DNA from: Monodelphis domestica
Taxonomy: Eukaryota; Chordata; Mammalia; Didelphimorphia; Didelphidae
NCBI RefSeq assembly: GCF_027887165.1
Contig: NC_077227.1
Coordinates: 79,976,430 to 80,040,429 of the forward strand
Length of the DNA stretch: 64,000 nucleotides
Reading direction: 5' to 3'
Shown: positions 1-11,437 of the stretch, one piece after another
Layout of the letters: each line of letters opens with the position of its first letter
How positions within the stretch are numbered: position 1 is the first letter of the stretch
The notes under the pieces: model-generated
Seen by the model: the letters and a program-made list of their open reading frames with translations, nothing else
Databases searched by the model: none
Told to the model about the DNA's origin: nothing
Position numbers and translations under genes: made by a program

Positions 1-216
1 CAAAGAACATAGTGTAAATTACCAGAGTGCAAGAATTCTTGGGAGAGTCATTGAATGGGTTAAATTCTTTCCCTAATTTGAAGATCAGTACCAATCCTAG
101 AACATCAAAATTCAGAGCAGGGAAGCTTCCTTTTCTTCTTATAGGGAACCCAGGAAATTGCCTTTTAGACACTGCAAGAATTTAACATTTTAGACACTGG
201 TTTCATTTGTTGCTTT

Positions 217-405
217 TCATTGATGGCGAACCAAGGAAGCCAAGTAGATCCAAATAGATAATATGTTATTTGGATATGCATGAATGTATACAGCTAGGGC
301 AAATTCTGTCTGGGGAAATTCAGAAGAATGAATACCAGTTTGGTACACAGCATTGATTATTGATTGTAAATCAGTGTATGGCAGCTGGATAGGAAATCCT
401 GAAAC
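217..405 (-). CDS. CC2D2B: CC2D2B-like terminal coding exon with stop
   Basis: Phase 0 start after TTTTTTCCAG and 62 codons to TGA (217-219 on the plus strand as tca). Encodes VSGFPIQLPYTDLQSIINAV, then YQTGIHSSEFPQTEFALAVY and a C-terminus SIWIYLASLVRHQ. The human CC2D2A tail reads 'EFALAVYIHPYPKN...SVWIYVASLIRNR', so both the ending and the stop position match the family. The stretch 1-216 should be 3' UTR; no AATAAA is seen on this strand before the window edge. Confidence 0.95.
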   Translation of the reverse strand, partial: VSGFPIQLPYTDLQSIINAVYQTGIHSSEFPQTEFALAVYIHAYPNNILSIWIYLASLVRHQ

Positions 406-472
406 CTGGAAAAAATAATAAGCATGAGGATAGTTTGGAAATATTACATAAAAGATCAGGTGCTACATTTCA

Positions 473-665
473 CAGAATCATAGAACCTCTGAGGTGAGTT
501 GAAAGGTACCTTAATAATCAATCGGTCTACCCCATACCTAAAAGTATATCTTGATCAGTTATTTTTCAACCTTTCTTTGGAGCCCTTTACTGAGGAGGAT
601 CTCGCTATGCCCCCAAACAGTCCTCCTTCTGTTAGATAACCTTAATTGTTAGCAAGTTCTATTAT
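473..665 (-). mobile_element. CR1/L3-type LINE 3' fragment
   Basis: Reads 'cagaatcatagaacctctgag' and later 'ctttggagccctttactgagg', the antisense of the CR1/L3 3' end ('gacctctactgaggagaaac') common in marsupials. Old and diverged. Confidence 0.5.
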
Positions 666-689
666 TAAAGGCCACTAAAAGAAAAAATT

Positions 690-1290
690 CAGATATTATA
701 GAGCCACAATTAGAATTACACAGGACTTAGAGTTTCTACCTTAAAAGATCACAAATCTTGGAATATGATATTCTGGAAGGCAAAGGAATTAGAATTCCTA
801 AAATCACCTAACCAGTGAAACAGCATAATACATTAAAGCAAAAAAATGGATTTTAATGACTTTGAGAACTTCCAAGAATTCTTAATGAAAAGACCAGAAC
901 TTCATAGAAAATATGACATTCAAGCACAAGGCTTAAGAGAAGTATGAAAAGGTAAATAGGAAAGAGAAAATGTAAGGATTTAATAAGGTTAAATTTTTAA
1001 GATGTGTACATTTTTATATGAGAAGACCATACTTATAACTCCCATAATCTTTATCAATATTAGGACAATTAGGAGGAATATTCATAGATAGAGGGGATTG
1101 TGAATTGATGGGAAATATTAAAAAATTTTATGGAAGGAAAAAAGAAGACTGCACTGGGAGAAGATGGAAGGGAGAGATAAAATGGGATGAATTATCTCAT
1201 ATAAAAGAGACTTGAAAGAATTATTATATAAGAGGTTAGGATGGGGATATATGGCAGGTATGAAGATAGAATTGACTCTCCCCTTGCCTA
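690..1290 (+). mobile_element. Old L1: ORF1 3' end and inter-ORF spacer
   Basis: 'gaatatgatattctggaaggcaaagga' (quoted in part) corresponds to the ORF1 C-terminal segment NMIFWKARELG, seen intact in the L1 at 38639. The spacer 'ctgggagaagatggaaggga' follows. Same element as 2046-6520 after an LTR-like insertion. Confidence 0.7.
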
Positions 1291-2045
1291 TTTTTGAATT
1301 AATCAACCAAAGTTTGAACACTCCTACTTGGCACTAGGTGGAGGAGTTCGCAAGCCACTTAGAGAGCTCCACCCTTTCAACTCAATCAGTCAGAACCTTG
1401 TGAATCCTTTGATAAGAGTTTACACCCTCATAGGAGGAGAGGTGGAACCTACAAACACTTCCCACCCTGGGCAGTGCTAAGCAAATTTAAAGTCTGAAAT
1501 TGATGCCTGTAAAGTGGAGGAAGGGTCAGAAGTGACATATAAAAGGACTATAAAAGATGATGAACTTCTTTTGTGACGGGTCTTGGTCCTGAATCTTGGG
1601 TATGGAGGAGCTTGGACCTGGGACTCTGGCTCTTGGACTGCTTCTGGTAAGATTGCTCCTGGATCTTCTCCTGGTGAGTGAAAAGCTGACCTTCCTTTCC
1701 TGACTTCTGAAGAGTTTAGTTCTGGAGAGGTCTCCTCTTCTTGGAGGAGGTTGTGTGGGTTGAACCCTTGCTTAATTCAAGACCAAGTCCTCCGGCTGAG
1801 GGGTTCATGAGCCTTGGATGGTTGAGCTTGGGACTGGAGCAACATTTAGGGTGATAAGTTAGACTTCTTACTCTACCCTTTCTTTTATTTCTCTATTTTC
1901 ATTCTGTTCACCTTTTTTTGTAAACAAAAGCAGCTAAAAGTCATTTTGACTTGGGCTATATTAATTTTAAAATCAGAGACCATAGTATTATCTTAAAATT
2001 CTCATATATTTAGTCAAATCCCTTAATTTAATTCCTCATACAGGC
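1290..2045. mobile_element. LTR-like endogenous retrovirus fossil (solo) in old L1
   Basis: This 0.75-kb block interrupts the L1 spacer, which resumes at 'tttggctcaaagagggaata'. It has a TATA-like 'atataaaaggactataaaag' about one third in, followed by a T/C-rich, G-rich leader-like part, as in an LTR. No internal retroviral region is present, so it would be a solo LTR. The ends and direct repeats could not be fixed exactly, and the family is not recognised. Younger than the surrounding L1. Confidence 0.4.
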
Positions 2046-5000
2046 AACCCTTAAACTTTGTTCTCATCAGATTTGGCTCAAAGAGGGAATAACATACAAA
2101 TTCAGTTAGATATATAGAAATCCATATTACCCTAAAAAGAAGTAATAAAGAAGAGAGAAAAGGAAAATATGGGGGAACCTAGAAAAGGGAAAACAGATTG
2201 GGGGAGATTCTAGTTAGAAGTAAAATACTTGTGAAAAGGGACAAGACTCTCTTAGTTTATTTTTAATGAAATCAATTAGCCACCTTTAAGTGACTTGTGA
2301 ACTTTCTTACTTAATGGTTAGCTAGGTAATAAGGAGGGATACTTTAAGTTCTTAATTTGATTAAATTAAAGGTTGCTGATTGATTACATTAAGAATAAAC
2401 TAAGGGAGTCTAATTCTCTCTTCACAACAGTTAATTATCATAATTGTAAATGTGAATAGGATGATCTCACCCATAACAAAAAAACATTTGGAAGCATGGA
2501 ATAAAAACCAGAATCCAACAATATGCTGTTTACAAGAAACACATTTGAAGCACAGAAACACAGAGTAAAGGTAAAGAAAGGGCTAGAATAGAATCTATTA
2601 TGCTTTAGATGAAATTTAAAAAAAAACAGGGGTAGCAATCATGCTCTCAGAGAAAGATAAAATGAAATAAAAATAAATCTAATTAAAAGAGATAAGGATG
2701 GAAACTATATCTTGATTAAAAAAGTACCATAGAAAATGAGGTATTATTAATATTAAATATATATGCACCAAGTGGCATAGTACCCACATTTTAAAAGAAG
2801 AAGTTAAATGAATTATAGTAGGAAACAGATAATGAAACTATGCTTGTGGAGGGCATCAACTTTCCCTTCTCAGAATTAAATAAATTCAAACAAAAAACAA
2901 ACTAGAAAGAAGTTAAGACAATGAATAGAATTATAGAAAAGTTGGACATGATAGACTTTTGGAAAAAGTTACATGGGAATAGAATGTACCTTTTTCTTTA
3001 GCAGTGCATGATACCTACACAAAAAATGACCTTGTATTAGGGCATAAAAACCTCATGATCAAGTACAGAAAAGTAGAAATGTTGAATGCATTATTTTCAG
3101 ATCACAATGCAATAGAAATGATATTCAATAAAGGACCATGGAAAGAGAGATTAAGAATTAACTGGGGGGGGGGAGCAGTTAGATAGCTCACTTAACCCCC
3201 ATTGACCAATCCTTAACCACTCTTCTCCTTTGGAAACAATACCTAATATTGACTCCAAGACAGAATGTAAGAGTTAAAAAATTTAACTGGAAACTCAATA
3301 ATCTAATTCGAAAGAATAAGTTAGCCAAAGAACAAATCACAGAAACAATCAATAATTTTATTAAGGATAATGACAACAATGAGATAACACACCAAAATTT
3401 ATGGGATATAAATTAAAATTTAAGCAGTGCTTAGGAGAAAATTTATATCTCTAATTGCTTACATCAAGAAAACAGAAAAATAACAGCTTAATAATTGAGC
3501 ATGCAACTTAAAAAAACTAGAAAAAGAAAAAAATTAAAAATCTCCATTTAAACAATAAATTGGAAATCCTGAATATCAAAGGTGAGATGAGCAAAATTGA
3601 AAGCAATTGAACTAATAAATAAAACTAAAAGTTAGTTTTATGAAAAAGACCAGTAAAACAAATTATTGGCTAATTTGATTTAAAAAAGGAAAGAAGAAAA
3701 CCAAATTATCAGTATCAAAAATGTAGAGGGTGAATATACCACCAGTCAAGTGGAAATTAAAGCATTCTACCTAATTATATGCCAACAAATTTGACCATTT
3801 AAGTGAGATGGGTGAATATTTACAAAAATATAAATTGCCTAGGTTAACAAAAGAGGAAATAGAATACTTAATCCCATTTCATAAAAAGAAATTGAACAAG
3901 CCATCAATAAACTCCCTAACAAAAAATCCCCAGTATTAGATGGATTCACAAATGAATTCTACCAAACATTTAAAGAACAGTTAATCCCAGTGCTATACAA
4001 ATTATTTGCAAATTAGCTCCTTTTACACTAAAAATATGGTACTGATTCCTAAACCAGGAAGAGCAAAAACAAAGAAAGAAAACTATAGATCAATCTCACT
4101 AGTGAATATTGATGCAAAAATTTTAAATAAAATACTAGCAAAGAGATTAAAGCAATTTATAATGAAGATCATACACTATGACCAGGTGAGATTTATACCA
4201 GGAATTGAGGGCTAGTTTGATATTAGAAAAACTAGTAGCATAATTGACTATGTAACAAAGTCAACAGAAATAATATGATTATCTCTATGGATGCAGAAAA
4301 AGCTTTGGCAAAATATAACGTATGTTCCTATTCAAACACTAGAGGAATTAATGGAACATTTCTTAAAATGATAAATATTTTAAAGTGATTTCCTTGTCAC
4401 ACTATATATCTAAAACCATTAGCAAGCATTATCTATAATAAATATAAACTACATGCTTTCTCAATAAGATTGGGGGAAAGAAAATATGTCCATTATCACT
4501 ACTACTATTCAATATTTTACTAGACATGCTAGTTACAGAAATAAGAGAAGAAAAAAAAATTAAAGGAATTAGAATAGGCAATGAAGAAATAAAACTATCA
4601 TTCTTTGCAGACAATATGATGACATACTTAGAGAGTCCTAAAGAATCAACTAAAAAACTAGTTGAAATATTACTTTAGCAAAGTTGCAGGATATAAAATA
4701 AATCCATATAAATCTCTAGCATTTCCTTATATTGTCAATAAAGCCCAGCAACGAGATAGAAAAAAAAATTAATTTTAAATTAATTGTAGATAATATAAAA
4801 TACTTGAGTGTCTACCTGCCAAAGCTACAGAAAATATATGAACACAATTACAAAACACTTTTCACAAAAATAAAGTCAGATCTAAACAATTGGAAAAATG
4901 TTCATTGCTCATGGGTTGGTTGAGTCAGTATAATAAAAATGACAATCCTACCTAAATTAGTCTACTTATTCAGTGCCATACCAATCAAACTGCCCAAAAA

Positions 5001-6520
5001 TTATTTTACAGAACTAGGAAAAAATAACAAAATTCATATGGAAGAACAAAATAACAAGACTATTAAGAGAATCAATGAAAAAAAATGTGATAAAAAGTGG
5101 TCTAGGAGTACCAGATATCAAACTGTATTATAAAACTGTAATTAGTAAGACTATCTGGTACTGGCTAAGAAATAAAGTAGTAGATCAGTGGAGAAGATTA
5201 CTGACATAATACATAGTAGTAAATGACCATAGTTTTGCAATTAGTTAATGCAATTATGTAATATAATATTTGATAAACCCAAAGATCCAAATTTTGGGGG
5301 TTAGGGTTAGGTTAGACCAAACAAGAGATAGAAAATTTTAGAGGAAGTAAAATGGATAACTTTTATGATGTTAAACTAAAAAAGTTTTGCATAAACAAAA
5401 TTAATGCAACCAAGATTAGCAGAAAAGGAGAAAGTTGGGGGGAAATTTTTTCAGGAAATATCTCTGATGAATGCCTTATTTCTCAAATATATAGAGATCT
5501 GAGTCAAATTTATAATACAAATCATTTCCCAAATGATAAATGGTAAAAGGATATGAAGAGGCAGTTTTCAGATGAAGAAACCAAGGCTACATATAATCAT
5601 ATAAAAATAATCTAAATAGTTCTTAATTTGAAAATGCAAATTAAAACAATCTTGAGGTATGAACTTACACCTATCAGATTGGCTAATATGACAGAAGAGG
5701 AAAATAATAAATAATGGAAGCAATGTGGCAAAATTGGGACACTTGCACTGCTTGTGGAGTTGTGAACTGATCCAACCATTCTGGAGAGTGATTTGGAACT
5801 ATCCCCAAAGAGCTTTAAAACTGTACATTACTTTTGACCCTGCAATATCACTACTAGATTAATATCCCAAAGAGGTTTTTTAAATAAGGAAAGGACCTGT
5901 TTGTACAAAAATATCCATAGCAGCTCTTTTTGTGATGGCCAAGAATCAGAAATTGAGGGGGATGTTCATTGATTGGGGAATGACTCAACAAGTTGTGCTA
6001 TATGCTTGTAATGGAATATACTATTATGCTATATAAGAAATGATGTGAAAGATGATTTAAGAAAAATCTGGAAAGACCTACATGAACTGATACAAAGTGA
6101 AGTGAGCAGAACCAGGAAAACATGGTATATAGTAACAGCAGTATTATGTGATGAACTTTTATGAATGACTTAGCTATTTCTACCAATACAGTGATCTAAG
6201 ACAATCCTAAAAGACACAAGATGAAAAATGCTATGTGCCTCCAGAGAAAGAACTGATAGTCTGATTGCAAACCAAGACATATTATATTTCACTTTATTTC
6301 TTCATTTTTCTTTCATTTGTTCAAGTTCTCTTTCATGAAAGGACTAATATGGAAAGATGTTTTATACAAATAACATGTAAAATCTATATCAGATTGCTTG
6401 TCATTTTAGGGAGCAGGAAGGAAGAGGATAATTTGGCTCAAACAATGAAAATGATGGTTAAAATTGTTTTTTCATGTAATTGACTTTAAAATAAAATATT
6501 AGTACATTTTAAAAAAGTTA
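2046..6520 (+). mobile_element. Old marsupial L1, ORF2 to 3' end, decayed
   Basis: Recognisable ORF2 pieces lie in order: endonuclease end ('HDTYTKNDLVLGHKNL', from 3007), reverse transcriptase ('[20 protein letters not shown]', 4080-4140; degenerate FADD box near 4600), 'LNNWKNVHCSWVG' (4880), and the C-terminal 'MNRTRKT'-type region near 6100. Many stops and frameshifts plus an internal deletion near 5290 mark it as old. It lies antisense to the host gene in its last intron. Confidence 0.85.
3166..3280 (+). mobile_element. Internally deleted marsupial tRNA-SINE in L1
   Basis: Head 'ggagcagttagatagctca' is fused directly to the 3' half 'cttaacccccattgacc', so the middle of the SINE is missing. 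It is flanked by a near-perfect 10-bp duplication (aattaactgg at 3156-3165, atttaactgg at 3281-3290) that restores the L1 sequence. Confidence 0.75.
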
Positions 6521-6529
6521 ATAACCCTT

Positions 6530-6770
6530 GCTTTGACTTGTCAAGATCATAGGATCACGGAACTAGAGCTGGAAGGGATCTTCCAGGCTCATCCAATTCC
6601 CTCATACTAACTCTGTTATCCAGTATATTAGATATTACTTCCAGCTTTATGTCATCTGAAAATTTTTTAAGAATGCTATCTATGCTTTTATATAAATCAC
6701 TGATAAATAAAATTAATAACACAAGGCCAAGCCCAGATCCTTGAGGAATTCTATTGGAGATTTCCTACAA
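6530..6770 (-). mobile_element. CR1/L3 LINE fragment
   Basis: Contains 'tttatgtcatctgaaaattt' and 'ggccaagcccagatccttga', the antisense of the conserved CR1/L3 3' region (consensus 'gtgtcatctgcaaatttgat', 'gggccaaggacagatccctg'). Confidence 0.6.
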
Positions 6771-7089
6771 AATAATAGAAGTCACACACGTTGAAAATTA
6801 ATTATTCATGAAATAAGGGAAATGTTTTAAAAAGGGATAAATTATATTTTTTTAAAAAGGTACAATTAAGGTAACGAAGACCCTACCTGCCAGCTGTCAT
6901 CTTTTTCTCTTCCCATAGCTGTAAATGCTACCCAGGAGACCCTGAATGGTAACTAGGGCAGGAGAGGTTCAGAGATCTGCTTATTTTGTAGTTAACAATA
7001 TTAAATGTCATTTTCTGATATTTCACTCTCTGTAAAGTAACTCATGAACATTTTAAAAAATAGAAAATCCTCTCCATTCACTGGACACA

Positions 7090-7335
7090 CATTTTGGAAG
7101 TCTCTGTGAATACTTATTGTACATTCCTCTCAAACTAGAATGACAAGGGCTAAGATAGTCTAGTCCAACAAGGTTCTGCACAAAACATGACCAGTTTTGC
7201 TAAAATTTCTTCAAAGAGGCAAGAAACCCACTCTATTCTTAATCTCTCAGAAGCATTTTTTAGCCTCTGGGCTTATAGAACAATTTACTTCTGGCCCCTG
7301 TCTTTAGGGAAAGGATTCTTATTTCAGAATTAATA
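7090..7335 (-). mobile_element. Probable CR1/L3 3' fragment
   Basis: 'agatagtctagtccaacaag' followed by 'caagaaacccactctattct' resembles the antisense CR1/L3 3' end. Strongly diverged, so the family call is tentative. Confidence 0.35.
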
Positions 7336-7444
7336 GTTCAAAAGTCTCAAATATTTAAATAAACAATTTCAAGTGATGTTTCTCAAAGATGTCCTTCTAA
7401 TAGTGTCATATCACATTTGGAATACATTATCTCAGTATTTTGGA

Positions 7445-7625
7445 GCAGCTAGTTGGGGCAGTAGATAAAGGGCCTGGAGACAGGAAGATTTCCTGGGTTC
7501 AAATCTGGCCTTAGATATTTACTACCTGTGCAATCTTGGACAAGTCACTTAACCCTGTTTGCCTCAGTTTCCTCATCTGTTAAATGAACTGGAGATGGAA
7601 ATGGCGAGCTAGTCTGGTGTCAAGA
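7445..7625 (+). mobile_element. MAR1/MIR-type SINE
   Basis: tRNA-like head 'ggagcagctagttggggcag', B-box region 'ggttcaaatctgg', core 'ggacaagtcacttaaccct' and 'cctcagtttcctcatctgtt', with a tail 'tgaactggagatggaaatgg' typical of marsupial MAR1. Confidence 0.75.
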
Positions 7626-7626
7626 A

Positions 7627-7885
7627 AACTCCAAAGGAATGAACAATTTGGAAAGATGTTTTACGTGACAATACATGTATAACCCAGATCAAATTGCTTG
7701 CCAGCTCCAGGAGAGGGGAGGGAAAGGAGGGAAGAAGACAATTTGTATCACATACCTTTGGAAAGCTTGTGTGGAAGTATGTTATTAAATGTAATTGGTA
7801 AAAAAAAATCTTTATATCAATTTTTTTAAAAGAAAAGAAAACCTGAAAAGCAACTGAACAAAAACAAAACCTTAGAATTTGCATG
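7627..7885 (+). mobile_element. L1 3' UTR fragment
   Basis: 'gacaatacatgtataaccca' and 'aattgcttgccagctccagg' followed by a G/A-rich run and an A-rich end are the marsupial L1 3' tail, also seen at 41520-41640. Confidence 0.65.
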
Positions 7886-8020
7886 ACTTTTGATGTACTG
7901 GAACAGATACCTGGCTTCTTGAGCCATATTAACAGACATTCCAGGATTATTTAGAATTCCTTTCAGTAACTAACAAAGTAAATAAAATAATTTCATGAAT
8001 GCACTTAAATCCATACTTAC

Positions 8021-8198
8021 CCAATAAAATTGTAACAATCTTTCAAATTCACTTTCTTCTTCAGTTGAAACAAGGCTCCCAGTTCCAAGTTCTAATTTAG
8101 GAAGAATTTGCCTCAAGATAGCAGTACACTGTCGATTCCAACGAGTTGGTTGCTTGGGTCTCCATTCCATCAATTTACATTTTAAGGTTCTTTCGATC
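8021..8198 (-). CDS. CC2D2B: CC2D2B-like exon 15 of window (178 nt)
   Basis: One base completes the split Arg, then 59 codons. Acceptor GACTCAG, donor TGG|GTAAGT. Encodes IERTLKCKLMEWRPKQPTRW, NRQCTAILRQILPKLELGTG and a tail ending LLQFYW. 'K.M.WRP...TRWNR.CT..LR..LP.LE' is a signature of the CC2D2 C-terminus. Confidence 0.93.
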
Positions 8199-9120
8199 CT
8201 GAGTCAAAGGTAGGAAAATTTTATATTCTGAGAAATTCATACTGGAAAGACATTGAATTTGGATTTTGAGTGCCTCAGTTTGAATTGTGTGACACCTTAA
8301 TAGTGATAAGACCTGAAAAATTAGGCAGTTGGACTACATAATCTCTCCTCTAGAGTTTGTAATTCACTCCTATAAAACTATTACTGAATTTGATACCTAA
8401 TATGATTTTTATCATGAAATAATGATCATGGTTTCTACCTTTAAACACAATTATCTTCCTTACTTCCCAAGTTGCACTCCTTTCACATTAGCTATATTGG
8501 GGAGAATCAGGTTTATGTCTGTATGTGATATTCCAAATTAGGTAAAAAAAAAAATGGATCAATAAAACTTATTTTAAAGCATTCCAAATTCAAGCCTGAC
8601 TTCTGTGACCATCTACCAGCAGTCATATAACCTAGAATAGCTAGCAACAGCTGCTGAAGCTTTCTCTCTCCTTTTGCCAGATGCCCTTAATCTCTCTGGG
8701 ATTAGCTATGTAGCCTGAAAGTCACATGAGTTCATTACAACAGCTTCTATGTTTATTTTATGCTCTATGTGTCTAAGGATGCCCAGGCTTGGAAAAAGAA
8801 ACTTTTTTATATAACTGAGTATGAAACCCAGAAGATTTTTTTTTAAAGATCAAATGTAAGTTTAAAAGCTCTACTTCAGTGTTCTTAAGAGTAAAATACT
8901 TATTTCTCCTAACTGTTAAATCAAAAACTCACAAAACCCAATAATGATAATAATAAAACCCTTCAGTTTTATTATAAGAATTTATTATATTGTAATAAAA
9001 CCTATATTATGGTGATTTAAAGGAAGCAGACACATGGAAAAGAAGGATAGAGGCAAGGATAGAGAGAAGAGAAAATGATCTCACATTTACATAAAGATAA
9101 AATTGCTTTGCCTCCTTTAT
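8199..9120. other. Unassigned intronic DNA
   Basis: AT-rich intron sequence upstream of exon 15 with no recognised repeat, exon or structure. Short poly(A) and poly(T) runs only. Confidence 0.5.
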
Positions 9121-9124
9121 TTAA

Positions 9125-9560
9125 AACTGAATTGAATTCAATAAACATTACTAAGGACCTACCCTTTGTAAGAAACTATGTGCTGAGGTAAAAGATGATA
9201 TATGTGAGAGTTATACAATCACATTATTACAAATTTGGAATTAGGGCAACTAATACCTACCTGGAATAAAACACATAAATAAATAAGGTAGAATATGATG
9301 AGGGCAAAAAAAAAAAGACAAATAAAGTTCTGAAAGAAAATGTGAGGAGAAAGAAATAATTTTCAACTGAGAGGGTCAAGGAAAGTTTCATAAAGAGCTA
9401 GGCACCTGAATTAGAAATTGAAGAGAGAGGAGTGGAGATAGGGAAGAAGGGCCTCCGAGCCAAGGGAAATTCACCTATGTAAATTCAGAGAGGTGGGGAA
9501 AAGCAGGACCAGATTGGGAAAGTTAGTTGGCTGAAACCCAACATATGGAAAAGGGGAAAG
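9125..9560 (-). mobile_element. L2 3' end fragment
   Basis: 'caataaacattactaaggacctac' (start shown) is the antisense of the L2 3' terminus ('...aaatgtttgttgaatg'), continuing into 'agctaggcacctgaattaga', the usual L2 antisense order. Confidence 0.5.
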
Positions 9561-9594
9561 TAAGGTTGGAAAGAGGAAGGAGAGAACAGTCAAG

Positions 9595-10160
9595 ATTCAA
9601 ATCTGGAAAGCCCCCCAAAGACCATCTAGTCCAATTCCTACTAGAAATGAATCCTCACAATGTACTTGATAATTGTCCAACCAGGTTCTTTCTTTTTCTC
9701 AGGGCAGCATTCTACTTTAGGGCAGCTCTAATTGTTCAGAAGCTTTACTTGCTATCAAGTCCAAATTTGCCTCTTTGCAACTTCTACCCTTTCATTAAGC
9801 TTGAGTCTGATTGATGGAATCATATAGAGTAAGTTTGATCTCACTGCTATATGATGGTCTTTCAAGGACTTGAAGACAGCTATTCCATTTCTCTCGAGTC
9901 TTCTCTTCCCCTGTTCCTTCAACTGATCCATTTTTTTAACCCTTAACTTCCCTCTTAAAATCAATACTGTGTATTGGTTCCATGGCAGAAAAGCAGTAAG
10001 GGCTAGGCAATGGGGGTTAAGTGACTAGCCCAGGGTCACATAGCTAGGAAGATTCTGAGGCCACATTTGAACCCAGGACCTCCTGTCTCTAGACCTGGCT
10101 CTCAATCCACTGAGCTACTCAGCTGCCCCCCAACTGATTCATTCTGACATGGATTCAAGA
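9595..10160 (-). mobile_element. CR1/L3 3' end split by a SINE
   Basis: 'agaccatctagtccaattcc', 'ggcagctctaattgttcaga', 'aagtccaaatttgcctcttt' and 'ggacttgaagacagctattc' occur in the order of the antisense CR1/L3 3' consensus. A SINE occupies 9933-10130. Confidence 0.75.
9933..10130 (-). mobile_element. Marsupial tRNA-derived SINE, full length
   Basis: Antisense of the SINE from the T-rich tail 'tttttttaacccttaacttcc' to the head 'gctactcagctgccccc'. Flanked by 13-bp duplications caactgatccatt (9920-9932) and caactgattcatt (10131-10143). Confidence 0.93.
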
Positions 10161-10164
10161 TTGG

Positions 10165-10610
10165 ACTCCTTTGAATGGGGAGATATAAGCAAAAATTTGT
10201 AGGATAAAGAGGGAGAAATTGAAGCTCAACCTGAGAGGGAACAAACAATGGAGCAAAGTCACAGGGAAGACAAGAGGATATGGATCAGGGATATAAGTGG
10301 AAGGCAGTTCTAGGCAACAATGATTTCTAAGACCAGAGGAAAGAAGCAAAAAATGGAGGAAATAGAGAATTGGAGATAGGGAGATGATGAAGAACAAATG
10401 GATTGTCTGAATCTGCTTAGTGAAGGATGTAAGATCATTTGCTGAGAGAACTGCAGGGTGGAGTTGAGTTTTAGGGTTCATAGGACAGAGAACATGAAAG
10501 CACTTTGGAAATAATGTCTTAAAATAGAGGAAATTGAGACTTTGGAAGAGAATGGACTCACATGTTTCTGAACTGAGGAGGTTACCTCCTGGCTGAGTCC
10601 AGAGAAGAGA
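10165..10610 (-). mobile_element. Probable L2 fragment (antisense)
   Basis: Purine-rich run with phrases such as 'ggaggttacctcctggctga' and 'gatagggagatgatgaag' resembling antisense L2. Weakly supported. Confidence 0.35.
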
Positions 10611-10639
10611 AAAACTTTTTTTTTTAACTAATCTCAACT

Positions 10640-11437
10640 GAGTAGTGCAGCTTTTTTATTTTTATTCAGTCCTTTTTATTATTCTCTAATTGATTCTCTG
10701 TCTACTCTAGTAGTTGATTCAAACCTTGTTTTCTGTCCTCAATTCCCTGCAGTACCCCCCCCCCCACCATCCTCTTAACTGATGACCTTGATTTATATTT
10801 TTCCAAGGAAATGGAAGGCATTCACTATAAGTTCCCTCTTCTAGATCTTCCAGATCTTCCTTTATTATCTCCTCCCACTATGTCTTCCTTTACTTTAGTC
10901 CCTAATGACTCTTCCCTAATAACTAAATCAGTATCTCCACTTCCTCTCCTCTTTCTTTTAAACCTTCTACAATTTGGCTTGTTACTCAACCAAAATTGCT
11001 CTTCTTAAAATTTATTAATGATCTATTAATTGCTAAAAACTAAAGACCTTTTCTGAAGTCCTCATCTTTCTTGACCTTTTCACAGCATCTGTTACTATAA
11101 TCACTTTATCACCAAGGACTTTGCAACATTACTGTCTCTTACAGGTGGGCATGTCCTCCTATCTCTCTCTTCCAAACTTCTTACTTCTGTCAAGAACACC
11201 ACCAGCCTTTCAGTTACCCAGATTCCAAAACTTGCTGTCGTCCTTGATTTCTCATTTTAACATACCAAATTTTGTTTTTACCTCTACAGTATCTCTTACA
11301 TAGATCCCATTTTCTCTGTTCATCTAGCCACCATTCTAGCTTAGGTCCTTATTGTTTCTCTCCTCAACTTAGTGTAATAAATTCCTAGTCTCTCCCTAGT
11401 CTGATCCATACTCATATAGCTGCCAGACTGATTTTCT
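10640..11437 (+). mobile_element. L2 LINE, 5' part (interrupted)
   Basis: Pyrimidine-rich L2 sense sequence. It includes 'gaagtcctcatctttcttgacc' (part) for the conserved 'SVLILLDLSAAFD'-type region and 'atagctgccagactgatttt' near the L2 3' region. It breaks off at the TSD copy 11423-11437 and resumes at 13890. Confidence 0.75.

Noticed and set aside
5290-5320. True interstitial telomere array
   Set aside because: Only two to three imperfect TTAGGG units are present, too few for an array. Kept only as possible repair filler.
9933-10130. tRNA gene in the SINE heads
   Set aside because: The A/B-box-like parts belong to tRNA-derived SINEs with A-tails and TSDs. No intact cloverleaf was seen.
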